Assembly (NCBI RefSeq): GCF_024519285.1
Contig: NZ_JAMZCY010000011.1
Location: forward strand, 1-64,000
Direction of reading: 5' to 3'
Length of the DNA stretch: 64,000 nt
Source: Cohnella sp. WQ 127256
GTDB taxonomy: Bacteria; Bacillota; Bacilli; Paenibacillales; Paenibacillaceae
Shown here: piece after piece, positions 52,024-59,947 of the stretch
Numbering within the stretch: position 1 is the stretch's first letter
Layout: the number at the start of each line of letters is the position of its first letter
Translations under genes and position numbers: made by a program
Notes under the pieces: model-generated
What the model saw: the letters and a program-made list of their open reading frames with translations, nothing else
Databases searched by the model: none
What the model was told of the DNA's origin: nothing

Positions 52024-52734
52024 ATGTTTGAAGTCAAAGCTGTCAAAAAAATAACGGTAACCGAGCAGATCATGGAACAAATCGCCGGATTAATCACGTC
52101 CGGACAAATAACCCCAGGTGAACAACTACCCAACGAAAGAGACCTCGCTGAAAAATTTCAGGTTACTCGAGGCCGTGTGCGGGAAGCCCTGCGTGCTTTA
52201 TCTCTGGTAGGACTTATCACCATCAAAGCCGGTGAAGGAAGCTTTGTGAACGAACAAAGGGTTCCTCTCCCTGTCGAAACCATCACCTGGATGTTTCATA
52301 GTGAAATTCATAACCTGGATGAAGTGTATGCGGCTCGGCAGCTCATTGAAACCGAAGTCTACTTATCCGCTGCCTCACTTGCGACAATAGAGAACCATGC
52401 TTATTTACAGAACATACTCGATTCCCTCAGACAAGCTATGAACAGTATAGATCCGGCAAGCTTTCTAGATGGATTGGATAATTTTGATTTGTATATGGGC
52501 GACATATCCGGAAATCGAATCTATGCCAAGCTCATGCAAACGGTCGTTTATTTGCGACGCGAAACAAGCCTCCGGCTCTTACATGTTCCGGGGGCTATCG
52601 AGAGCAGTCTGGATATGCGTACTTTGCTGTTAAAATCCATTCAAGCTAAAGATATGAAATTGGTGAAAGAGAGCATAAAAGCCCACTTTCGTAATTCAAA
52701 ACGTTTTTACGATACTATTATTAGCAAATCGTAA
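52024..52734 (+). CDS. FadR-subfamily GntR regulator
   Basis: 236 residues. N-terminal winged HTH (GQITPGEQLPNERDLAEKFQVTRGRVREALRALSLVGLI), C-terminal all-helical FCD-type effector domain. Divergent from the binding-protein/CoA-transferase operon and thus its probable repressor. The ATG at 52024 has GGAGGG at 7-nt spacing; an upstream TTG at 52003 was rejected. Effectors of this subfamily are usually organic acids or acyl-CoAs. Confidence 0.92.
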   Translation: MFEVKAVKKITVTEQIMEQIAGLITSGQITPGEQLPNERDLAEKFQVTRGRVREALRALSLVGLITIKAGEGSFVNEQRVPLPVETITWMFHSEIHNLDEVYAARQLIETEVYLSAASLATIENHAYLQNILDSLRQAMNSIDPASFLDGLDNFDLYMGDISGNRIYAKLMQTVVYLRRETSLRLLHVPGAIESSLDMRTLLLKSIQAKDMKLVKESIKAHFRNSKRFYDTIISKS

Positions 52735-52750
52735 AGCACAAGCACGCCGA

Positions 52751-52790
52751 AAAACCTTGATAGCCCGCTGTTTCGGGTCATCAAGGTTTT
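52751..52790. terminator. Terminator after the FadR-type gene
   Basis: 11-bp arms AAAACCTTGAT / ATCAAGGTTTT with inner AGCCCG/CGGGT pairing. It ends in T-rich sequence on the plus strand and A-rich sequence on the left, so it likely serves both the regulator and the convergent esterase gene. Confidence 0.85.
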
Positions 52791-52819
52791 CTATTTTATA
52801 AGGAAAGATAGATAGTTTA

Positions 52820-53602
52820 CTATTTTTCTAAAGGCAGCCACTTCAAAAAATGCTGAATATGCGTATCCCAATAGCCCCATTCATGATGGCCCGGCCCTTC
52901 AACGTAAGTCAGCGGATAATCCACTTCTCTACATATGTCACGGAAATTGACATTAGCATCGTATAGAAAATCCTCTGTACCGCAACATTGATAGAGCGGA
53001 AGCTTCTCCGAAGATGACTTGGATTGCTCGGCAACAATATGTAGTAAATCCTCATCCGTGCCTCTTATTTCCTTTTCCCCGTAAATAAGTTGTAAATAAG
53101 GCTTCAAATAAGCCAAAGCCGGGGAATTAGTATCTTTTGCCATATCAAGTGCGCCAGATAAGCTACCTGCTGCCGCAAATCGATCCGGATGCCTTAGCGC
53201 CCATTTGAAAGCGCCATAGCCCCCCATAGACAAACCTGCAACATAATTATCCTCCCTCGCCTCGGATAAGGGGAAGAAGGATCGAGCGATGGTCGGCAGC
53301 TCCTCTGTTAGAAATGTCCAATACTTATTGCCGTACTCCATATCCGTATAGAAGCTTTGATGCACATTCGGCATTACTACGGCGAGTCCAAGCTCTGCTA
53401 CATATCGTTCAATCGACGTCCTCCGTGACCAAATCGTATCGTCATCGGAGAACCCATGCAATAAATATAAAGTCTTATGTAGCTTCTGGCTGCTGCGATT
53501 ATTCAACCCAATCTGCGTCGATGTCTGCTGAGGTAAAATAACGGTCATAGAGGTGCTTAGGCCAAGCACTTCCGAAAAATAGTTACATGTTATGAAAGCC
53601 AA
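52820..53602 (-). CDS. Esterase D/tributyrin-esterase-like alpha/beta hydrolase, copy 2
   Basis: 260 residues, near-duplicate of the gene at 44228-45010, with the same nucleophile elbow GLSMGGYG and C-terminal HHEWGYWD. Changes cluster in the cap region (MANGIKFPA becomes MAKDTNSPA) and around residues 195-225. The start is TTG; the codon two positions before is ATC, where copy 1 has a TTG. Ribosome site GAGGGGGAAG. Possibly differs in ester preference. Confidence 0.85.
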   Translation of the reverse strand: MAFITCNYFSEVLGLSTSMTVILPQQTSTQIGLNNRSSQKLHKTLYLLHGFSDDDTIWSRRTSIERYVAELGLAVVMPNVHQSFYTDMEYGNKYWTFLTEELPTIARSFFPLSEAREDNYVAGLSMGGYGAFKWALRHPDRFAAAGSLSGALDMAKDTNSPALAYLKPYLQLIYGEKEIRGTDEDLLHIVAEQSKSSSEKLPLYQCCGTEDFLYDANVNFRDICREVDYPLTYVEGPGHHEWGYWDTHIQHFLKWLPLEK

Positions 53603-53666
53603 TCTGATCTTCCCCCTCGGATATGTTTATTAAAAATAAAGTCTCCAGTTCGCCCTGGCTATGCGT

Positions 53667-53929
53667 CTAAGACTCTTTCTCGAAAACAGACGAAAGCTCG
53701 ATGACTAGGCAAGGCACGGAGGAAGAAACAAGCTTGTCCTCCTCCGTCCAGGTCGCGACCATCCGGTATTCTCCTTCGACGAGCAAGAACTTGATCCACG
53801 AGTCGATAGACCGGGTGAGGACAGGAAATCGTATCGGACACCTCCGATGATTTCATATCTTTCTTCTATGAAATAAGTGCCGTGCGTCCCCTTAACCTTA
53901 GTCGCTTTGTCAGCTTTATTGGCGCTCAT
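53667..53929 (-). pseudogene. Uma2-family (DUF820) nuclease relic
   Basis: From an ATG at 53929 with site GGAGGCAGGAAGG, the reading begins MSANKADKATKVKGTHGTYF, then ERYEIIGGVRYDFLSSP, the typical N-terminal block of Uma2 proteins. Sequence then jumps frame to HPVYRLVDQVL and again to VEGEYRMVATWTEEDKLVSS and VPCLVIELSSVFEK. Those are the C-terminal blocks of the same family, with a stop at 53667. The central ~90 residues with the PD-(D/E)xK active site are missing. So: large internal deletion plus at least two frame changes. Confidence 0.7.
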
Positions 53930-53956
53930 CCTTCCTGCCTCCTCCTCGAAAACAAA

Positions 53957-53999
53957 CACCCCGCAAAGCAACACGAATCGTGTCCCGCTTTGCGGGGTG
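53957..53999 (-). terminator. Strong stem-loop upstream of the Uma2 relic
   Basis: 13-bp perfect arms CACCCCGCAAAGC / GCTTTGCGGGGTG, followed on the minus strand by TTTGTTTTC. It points to termination of a minus-strand transcript from around 54000-54400, where only an unrecognised open frame remains. Confidence 0.65.
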
Positions 54000-54474
54000 C
54001 TTCCCCGATCTTTCCTATAATTATGGATGATCCAGGATAGGCCTGTCAATCTGTGTAAATGAGGAAAGTGCGCTTAATTCACCGACGCATTCGCCAATTC
54101 CGATAACCCCAGGATGCAGCGGAGGCAACGTGATCCATATGTGCAACACGCCTTCGCTCCAACGTCCGTCCGCACCGGCGAGTCTCGGTTCCTCGTCGGA
54201 GCCCAGCCTATGGCTGGTTTTCCCTGTCCCGCCGATAATACGGCGACATTCTCCCGATCCAGCTTCATCTAATTGCCCCCCCGTTCTCCATTCCTTAAGT
54301 TTACAATGGATCACGCATACGGTCTTTGCACCGTTTGTTCTAGTTATCCGATCGCTAGCATGATTTTCTCCTGCGTAGAATCCCATTTCCTCCGAATCTT
54401 ATTGCACGGTATTGACATTCGGTCATCCGTATTACTCAGCTAACCTTAGTGCCCCATATGATCCTCGATTCACA

Positions 54475-54523
54475 AGAAAAAAGCTGCCTTACTTGTAATT
54501 TCCTACAAGTAGAGCAGCTTTAT
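54475..54523 (-). terminator. Terminator of the 58786-54527 operon
   Basis: On the minus strand the stem AAGCTGC...ACTTGT / ACAAGT...GCAGCTT is followed by TTTT, immediately after the stop of the alpha/beta hydrolase gene. Confidence 0.85.
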
Positions 54524-54526
54524 AAC

Positions 54527-55591
54527 TCACAGACTATGAATGTATTCGCAGAATTTATCAATACCTTGATCGTTCGAATTCAGTTCATGACCACCCTCAT
54601 AAGCTTCGCTAGATACGCGGTTCTTTATATTTAATTGTTCATATCGCTTCTCCACCTTATCCATTTCTTTAATCGCATGCTCATAGCTAAACAACTCATC
54701 GTTTCTCCCAACCTCGATATGTAAATATCGCGGGCATATCAATCCGCATACTTCCGCATCCAAAAAGGTGTTTCCCGAATTGAACCAAGTGAAGTCAGGC
54801 CAATCGTATATAAATCGATTATTAATAAAACAGGATGAGTACGCCGCCTTGATCCGAGTATCTACTGCAGCCGTATACAGCGTATAAAACCCACCATAAG
54901 ATAATCCGATCATCCCAACTTTGCTAGCATCGATGTCATCCCGTGATAGTAAATAGTTCAAGCTATTCTGAATCTTATAGATCTCTACCGCCGCAATCGA
55001 GCTCCCGAGCTGTTTCAATTGTTTATCCATTTGAACTCGGTCATATTTGGGACCGTATTCCTCCTCTTTCCAGAGAAGTAGTTGAGGTGCAAATACGGCG
55101 ATTCCCCGCTTCAGAATTGTTCGGGTCATATCATGATAATTCGTCGGACCATATAATCCAGAGCACAATTCCGGCGTTCCTGCTCCACCATGCTGTGAAA
55201 TCACAAGTGGAAAGGGGCCCTCTGTATGAGGCAAGAATAACAAACCGTAAGTTGTCAGCTCATATTCCCCTTCTACCCGAACCCTGTATATCTTACTGAG
55301 ACTATCTTCGGCAACAAATGACAGTTCTGCACGGGGGGGTAATGAAGAGATCATGGGATCTTTCAGTGGCCATCCTAGCATCTCCTTGAACTGTAGCCGA
55401 TACGATTCTATATCCTGTTCATAGGAATATATTGACGCTGTGCTAGGTTTAAAGAAAACACCACGTTGCTCATCGCTGCTTGAACGCATACGCTCAATGA
55501 GTCGAGCAAATTCTACCTTCTGTTTCTCTCTATATTCGTTGCCGATGTCTGGATTTTCCGTATATAGATATTCCTTAGAACTATCAATCAT
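54527..55591 (-). CDS. Alpha/beta hydrolase, acetyl-xylan-esterase/dienelactone-hydrolase-like
   Basis: 354 residues, no signal peptide. Serine nucleophile in MIGLSYGGFYT, oxyanion region ISQHGGAG, Asp in EVGRNDELF and C-terminal His in YEGGHELN. This resembles large intracellular esterases found beside sugar transporters in Paenibacillus, which remove acyl groups from imported oligosaccharides. Last gene of the third transporter operon, 22 nt after the MalG-type permease. Confidence 0.85.
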   Translation of the reverse strand: MIDSSKEYLYTENPDIGNEYREKQKVEFARLIERMRSSSDEQRGVFFKPSTASIYSYEQDIESYRLQFKEMLGWPLKDPMISSLPPRAELSFVAEDSLSKIYRVRVEGEYELTTYGLLFLPHTEGPFPLVISQHGGAGTPELCSGLYGPTNYHDMTRTILKRGIAVFAPQLLLWKEEEYGPKYDRVQMDKQLKQLGSSIAAVEIYKIQNSLNYLLSRDDIDASKVGMIGLSYGGFYTLYTAAVDTRIKAAYSSCFINNRFIYDWPDFTWFNSGNTFLDAEVCGLICPRYLHIEVGRNDELFSYEHAIKEMDKVEKRYEQLNIKNRVSSEAYEGGHELNSNDQGIDKFCEYIHSL

Positions 55592-55613
55592 TAGCTTTCA
55601 GTCCTCTCTTCTA

Positions 55614-56432
55614 TTAACTTTTAACAGCCCCCGCGGTTAAGCCTTCAACTATGTACCGCTGCAAAAATAGATATAAGATAACAACTGGCAATGAAACGAT
55701 GATTATATCAGCAAAAACCAGATTCCAGTCCGATGAATGCTGCCCGAAGAAAAAGTACACGGTCAGACTTAAAGTGAATCTACTTGCTGTGTTCAAGAAA
55801 TAGAATGGTGTCGTGAAGTCATTCCATACCGACATAAAGGCAATAATGAGAACACTGGCGCTAACTGGCTTCAATAAGGGGAAAATAATTCTCCAGAACA
55901 AACCATAGGGTCTTACCCCATCAATAATCGCCGCTTCATCCAATTCTCTTGGAATGCTATGAAAAAAACCGATATAGACATAGGTTAGAAAAGCGTAATT
56001 CCCAGCAATATAGAGTAAAATAACGCCTAAATAAGTACGGACCAAATTCAAATCAAACATCAGCATATACGTGGTAATGATCGAAGAGGGCAATATTAAA
56101 CCCGCGATAATAATGGTCTGTATTAGCTTACTTACCCTGTTTTCTCTCCTCTGAATGAAATAAGCAGACAGAGAACAGAAAATGATAATAAAGAAGACAC
56201 TAACTACAGTTAGAATTGTTGTATTCCATAAGGCTTGTGGAATCTTTGCGCTTACAAACACGTCAGTATAGTTATTCCATATACTCCACTTCGTTGGTAA
56301 GGATAAGCCTAAATCCGAAGCCTCCGCTCCAGTCTTAAACGAATTTACAATAACCAAATAAATCGGAATGGCAATAACACAGCTGATCAATAGAGAAACA
56401 ACTTCCAATAGTATTTTTCTCCAACCTTGCAT
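55614..56432 (-). CDS. Sugar ABC transporter permease, MalG family
   Basis: 272 residues; six membrane segments, EAA loop ELDEAAIIDGVRPYGLFWRIIFPLLKP, end IVEGLTAGAVKS. A GTG at 56441 overlaps the upstream stop (GTGA), but it lies directly on the AGAGG site; the ATG at 56432 has that site at good spacing and is preferred. Confidence 0.92.
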   Translation of the reverse strand: MQGWRKILLEVVSLLISCVIAIPIYLVIVNSFKTGAEASDLGLSLPTKWSIWNNYTDVFVSAKIPQALWNTTILTVVSVFFIIIFCSLSAYFIQRRENRVSKLIQTIIIAGLILPSSIITTYMLMFDLNLVRTYLGVILLYIAGNYAFLTYVYIGFFHSIPRELDEAAIIDGVRPYGLFWRIIFPLLKPVSASVLIIAFMSVWNDFTTPFYFLNTASRFTLSLTVYFFFGQHSSDWNLVFADIIIVSLPVVILYLFLQRYIVEGLTAGAVKS

Positions 56433-56437
56433 TACAC

Positions 56438-57307
56438 TCACCCTCTATTATCTTTATTCAGATATTTATTCGTGATCGATACAAGGACGAGAATGAATAC
56501 AAACAACAATAGACTAGCTGCAGTCGCTTCCCCGTTCCTTCCTTGCGAGAAGCTCTTGTATACCATCGTATTAATAACATTAGAGGCATTTCCCGGCCCC
56601 CCACCTGTGAGTGCATATACGATATCAAACACCTTTAATCCACCAATTAAGGAGATAATGATGTTGGTATTAACAACGGGAAGAATCAACGGGAATATAA
56701 TATGTCTCTTCTGCTCCCAGCTTGTTGCTCCATCAATTTTGGCTGCCTCGGTAAGCTCCTTAGGAATCGTCTGGAGAGCAGCTAGAAACAAGATGACGGT
56801 TAATCCGGTCCACTTCCATGTTTCCACAAAAGAAATGGAGTACATGATGATATGTCTATTCGTAAGCCAATGTTGCATCAGAAAGTCAAGATGAACACTC
56901 TGCAATAGCACATTGAGAAATCCACGACTTGGGTGGAAAATGGCCGTAAATGCCAATGCTACAGCAATTGGACTTAATATAACGGGGAAAAAAAGCGCAG
57001 AACGCAAGAAATTCGTGCTTCTAAGCTTAATATTTACAAAGTTAGCTAACAAAAATCCAAGACCGACTTTACTGATTGTCGTTACAACTGTAAATATAAA
57101 AGTGTTCTTAAAGGCTATTGAACTACCCGAATCTTCAAATATAGAAATAAAATTATCAAATCCAACAAGACGTGTGTACTTAAAAGTGGCGTCTAGGTTT
57201 GTGAACGCGTAGAAAAAATTTGAAACCGCAGGCCAGACGAAGAAGACTAGGAAAATGCAGAATCCTGGCGCTAGCATAGAATACCTGTAGTATTGACGTT
57301 TCAGCAT
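56438..57307 (-). CDS. Sugar ABC transporter permease, MalF family
   Basis: 289 residues with six membrane segments. EAA loop ELTEAAKIDGATSWEQKRHIIFPLILP and the MalF-like YALTGGGPGNASNVINTMVYK block. The ATG at 57307 is chosen for GGAGGGG before it; an upstream TTG at 57322 is part of that site. A terminator-like hairpin ends right at this ribosome site. Confidence 0.92.
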   Translation of the reverse strand: MLKRQYYRYSMLAPGFCIFLVFFVWPAVSNFFYAFTNLDATFKYTRLVGFDNFISIFEDSGSSIAFKNTFIFTVVTTISKVGLGFLLANFVNIKLRSTNFLRSALFFPVILSPIAVALAFTAIFHPSRGFLNVLLQSVHLDFLMQHWLTNRHIIMYSISFVETWKWTGLTVILFLAALQTIPKELTEAAKIDGATSWEQKRHIIFPLILPVVNTNIIISLIGGLKVFDIVYALTGGGPGNASNVINTMVYKSFSQGRNGEATAASLLLFVFILVLVSITNKYLNKDNRG

Positions 57308-57320
57308 ACATTTCCCCTCC

Positions 57321-57359
57321 AAAAAATAGAGAGAGTTTCTTTACTTCAGAAACTCTCTC
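57321..57359 (-). terminator. Attenuating terminator between binding-protein and permease genes
   Basis: 12-bp perfect arms GAGAGAGTTTCT / AGAAACTCTCTC (57329-57340, 57348-57359) followed on the minus strand by a six-T run that runs straight into the permease ribosome site. It has full rho-independent form, so most transcripts should stop after the binding protein. Confidence 0.85.
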
Positions 57360-57397
57360 CCTTAATTGCTTATCCAATCGAATATTTCTAGTAAGCT

Positions 57398-58786
57398 TTA
57401 CTTGAAGTTCGGATCATCCTTGGCCTTAGCGTTCTTCACTAATTCTTTCTGTTCTGCCTCTTGGACCTGCTCTGGGGTCTTTGCACCTGCGACTACATCC
57501 TGAAGGTATGCTGGATAATCCCCAGCTACATATTGAGGAATGCCACTTGAAGGACTAACGCCAACTGGACCGGCTTTCCCTTCATCCGCAAGCTTCTGAG
57601 CATCAAGCTCGGCAGACGTCAGTTGTGTATTCGTAATCCCTTTGATCGTCGGAATACCACCTTCAGATCCGAAATAAATATTTTGTGTCTCAATTGACTC
57701 AAAGTAGTTCACGAATTTTTGCGCCGCTTCTTGTTTGCTTCCCTTAACAACATACATCGCACTAGGCGGGAAAATCCCGGCCATATTCTTACCTGTATCA
57801 TTAAAGGGAATAAGGAATGATCCGATATCATTGACTTGATCTGGGAATTTTGTGGAAATGTCGGTCATGACCCAAGTAGCCATCGGATACATGGCTGCAT
57901 CTCCATTTGCCAGAGCTTTCTGTGCATTATCATACGTATCAGATAAAAAGTCTTTGTTTACATAACCTTTATCAACAACATCCTTAAGGAACGTAATGCC
58001 CTGTCTCTTGGCAGTAAAATCGGACATTGTTCCTTTATTCGTATATGCATTATCCGTTATTTCCTGCAGGTTATCCTGTGCTGCACCGGATTGAAGTGAT
58101 GGAATTTGCAAGGTCCAAGCATCTTTGGCCGACAAATACACCGGAACCTTACCCGCTTTACTGACCGCCTCAGATAAAGCCCAAAATTCTTCCATTGTGG
58201 TTGGGATTTGCAAATTCAAGCTTTCAAAAACCTTTTTGTTATATATCATAACTGCCATACTTGATCCCCCGTAAGGAGCAGCATAGAAAGTCCCCGACGA
58301 AGCAAATGCATCTATCCATACATCCTTGTTGAAGTTAGCCATCCAGGGTTGATCGTCCTGCGGAACGAACTGTTCCTCTGGTTTTCCTAAGCCATCGCTC
58401 TCTTTAACAGCTGGATAGAAGAACAATAGGTCCGGTTTGTCATTCGTAGCAAATCGGGTTTTGATTAGATTATCTCCATCAGTACCCTCTGGAAGCTTCT
58501 CGATCTCTAAAGTGATTCCCGTTTTCTCTACGGCATCCTTCAGAACAGCTTCCATTCCACCTTTTAACCAGCTCGAATGCATAAGTGCTTTTAGAGTAAT
58601 CTTCTCGATTGGTGCTGATTCTGACGCTGAAGCTGATGCCGTTTCTGTTGCAGGAGCAGCGCTGCTCTCAGATGGACTAGCCGACGGATTACTGTTATTG
58701 TTCGAATTTCCACAAGCCGCGAGCACCAACATTGAAAGAGCGGTAACAACCATTAGCAACCTTCTCTTTTTGAACAAGCCCCTCAT
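57398..58786 (-). CDS. Extracellular sugar-binding lipoprotein
   Basis: 462 residues. Signal peptide with lipobox LSMLVLAACGN, then a long Ser/Ala/Thr linker and a family 1 binding-protein domain beginning EKITLKALMHSSWLKGG. The ATG at 58786 is chosen for GGAGG at 7 nt; 58792 is too close. First gene of the third transporter operon, with a 45-bp repeat in its upstream region shared with the YesM-type kinase gene. Confidence 0.93.
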   Translation of the reverse strand: MRGLFKKRRLLMVVTALSMLVLAACGNSNNNSNPSASPSESSAAPATETASASASESAPIEKITLKALMHSSWLKGGMEAVLKDAVEKTGITLEIEKLPEGTDGDNLIKTRFATNDKPDLLFFYPAVKESDGLGKPEEQFVPQDDQPWMANFNKDVWIDAFASSGTFYAAPYGGSSMAVMIYNKKVFESLNLQIPTTMEEFWALSEAVSKAGKVPVYLSAKDAWTLQIPSLQSGAAQDNLQEITDNAYTNKGTMSDFTAKRQGITFLKDVVDKGYVNKDFLSDTYDNAQKALANGDAAMYPMATWVMTDISTKFPDQVNDIGSFLIPFNDTGKNMAGIFPPSAMYVVKGSKQEAAQKFVNYFESIETQNIYFGSEGGIPTIKGITNTQLTSAELDAQKLADEGKAGPVGVSPSSGIPQYVAGDYPAYLQDVVAGAKTPEQVQEAEQKELVKNAKAKDDPNFK

Positions 58787-58848
58787 TTTCATTCCTCCAA
58801 GTTATCATGTAAATGCTTACAAGACCCATGTTATGGTTTTTGATCCTT

Positions 58849-58893
58849 ATCGTAAATGGTGATTTTGAAAGTACCAGGGGGAAGATTTCACAC
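58849..58893. repeat. 45-bp repeat, copy A (upstream of binding-protein gene)
   Basis: A 45-nt sequence starting ATCGTAAATGGTGATTTTGA and ending GGGGAAGATTTCACAC, identical to 60871-60915. It lies 63 nt upstream of the binding-protein start, in the intergenic region. Relative to transcription of its gene it is in the opposite orientation to copy B. Probable binding site of a regulator of this cluster. Confidence 0.8.
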
Positions 58894-58928
58894 CGGGGAT
58901 GCAAGCGAATAAAGGTTGAACGAACTAT

Positions 58929-58970
58929 GACTTGTCCCATAAGCAGCTAACTGCGCTTGTAGGACAAGTC
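58929..58970 (-). terminator. Stem-loop after the PhyH gene
   Basis: 9-bp arms GACTTGTCC / GGACAAGTC with an inner CAG/CTG pair, 30 nt after the dioxygenase stop. It lacks a T-run on the minus strand, so termination strength is uncertain. Confidence 0.5.
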
Positions 58971-58999
58971 TCCTATTTAGTCGTTATTCATCCTTTTTC

Positions 59000-59851
59000 C
59001 TAATTGCCAATCTTTACAGCCGCTTTGTCTGCTGCTGCCCATTGGGCCCAAAGCTGCTCATCCGCATCTAGGAATCCAGAATTCGCACGGACGTCCAGCT
59101 GCTCATCGACTCCGAATAACCGGAGAAGGCGATGGTCATTACGGCTTCTCGCTTCCTTGATGATCCGTTGTACATTCGGTCCGTTATGATTATCCGTAGG
59201 TTTAAGCCAGCTTTTGTTGTAATAGACACTGAAAAAATATCGGGTATCCCCAGAGGTATTGGGTGTACCGCTATGAATGAGTCCATTGTGCGTCACAGCG
59301 ACGTCTCCGGCCTTCAGATGAAGGATTTGTTCCTCCTTATGCGGTCTGCTTCGATCCTCTTTGTTAATGTCGATTTTCTGGCGGTGGGAACCTGGGATAA
59401 CCCTTAACGGTCCATATTCATTGGTCAATTCCTGCAGATAACTGATCGCATTAATTGAAAGTGGGCTTACATAGTCTTCAGTCATCGGGTAGGTTGCCCA
59501 TCGGTCGCGATGCCAACCGTTTACTTTCCCTTGAGCCTCAGTTTGTGATGTGGAAGGAAACCCTGCCAAAGATAAATTGTCCAATTGAACGAAGGGCCCT
59601 AGTACGAGTTCTGCAAAATCTAGAATCAACGGGTTGGCTACAGCCGGAAGCATTTGTGTGGGAGCCAGTTCACAGGTATTGGCGAACCACCATGTATCAA
59701 ATGCTGTACCTGAGACAGATTCATGCAAACGATGATACGTCTTTTTGAGCAGCGCAATGTCCTCTGGATTATAGACTCCCTCAAATAGCGTATAGCCTTG
59801 CTCCTTAAATTCCTCGTAATGCTCATCTAGTTTTTTCTTAGATTGTGTCAT
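59000..59851 (-). CDS. PhyH-family Fe(II)/2-oxoglutarate dioxygenase
   Basis: 283 residues of the phytanoyl-CoA dioxygenase family. Metal ligands His-x-Asp in GWHRDRW and distal His in LIHSGTPN, with the 2-oxoglutarate Arg in GDTRYFFS. Substrates of this family in sugar clusters are unknown. Located between a sugar transporter operon and an AraC regulator; ribosome site AGGAGGAATTATTCC. Confidence 0.87.
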   Translation of the reverse strand: MTQSKKKLDEHYEEFKEQGYTLFEGVYNPEDIALLKKTYHRLHESVSGTAFDTWWFANTCELAPTQMLPAVANPLILDFAELVLGPFVQLDNLSLAGFPSTSQTEAQGKVNGWHRDRWATYPMTEDYVSPLSINAISYLQELTNEYGPLRVIPGSHRQKIDINKEDRSRPHKEEQILHLKAGDVAVTHNGLIHSGTPNTSGDTRYFFSVYYNKSWLKPTDNHNGPNVQRIIKEARSRNDHRLLRLFGVDEQLDVRANSGFLDADEQLWAQWAAADKAAVKIGN

Positions 59852-59947
59852 GGAATAATTCCTCCTACTCGACTTAACTACAACCTAATTCTAGCAACGA
59901 ACTTCACGCCGGAGAATACAGCGAACCACAGAGTTGTTGTCTGATTT

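Larger units (their letters stand above)
53603..54526. other. Low-coding region with gene relics and two terminators
   Basis: A 924-nt stretch with no intact gene. It holds a Uma2-type relic (53667-53929), a strong stem-loop (53957-53999) and the terminator of the gene at 54527. It also holds an unrecognised minus-strand frame of 121 codons (54021-54386) without a ribosome site. That frame ends just before the 53957 terminator, so it may be the remains of a gene. Confidence 0.5.

Noticed and set aside
54130..54363. 77-codon plus-strand frame in the 54-kb scar
   Set aside because: Composition is Ser/Pro-rich without domain-like pattern and there is no ribosome site.
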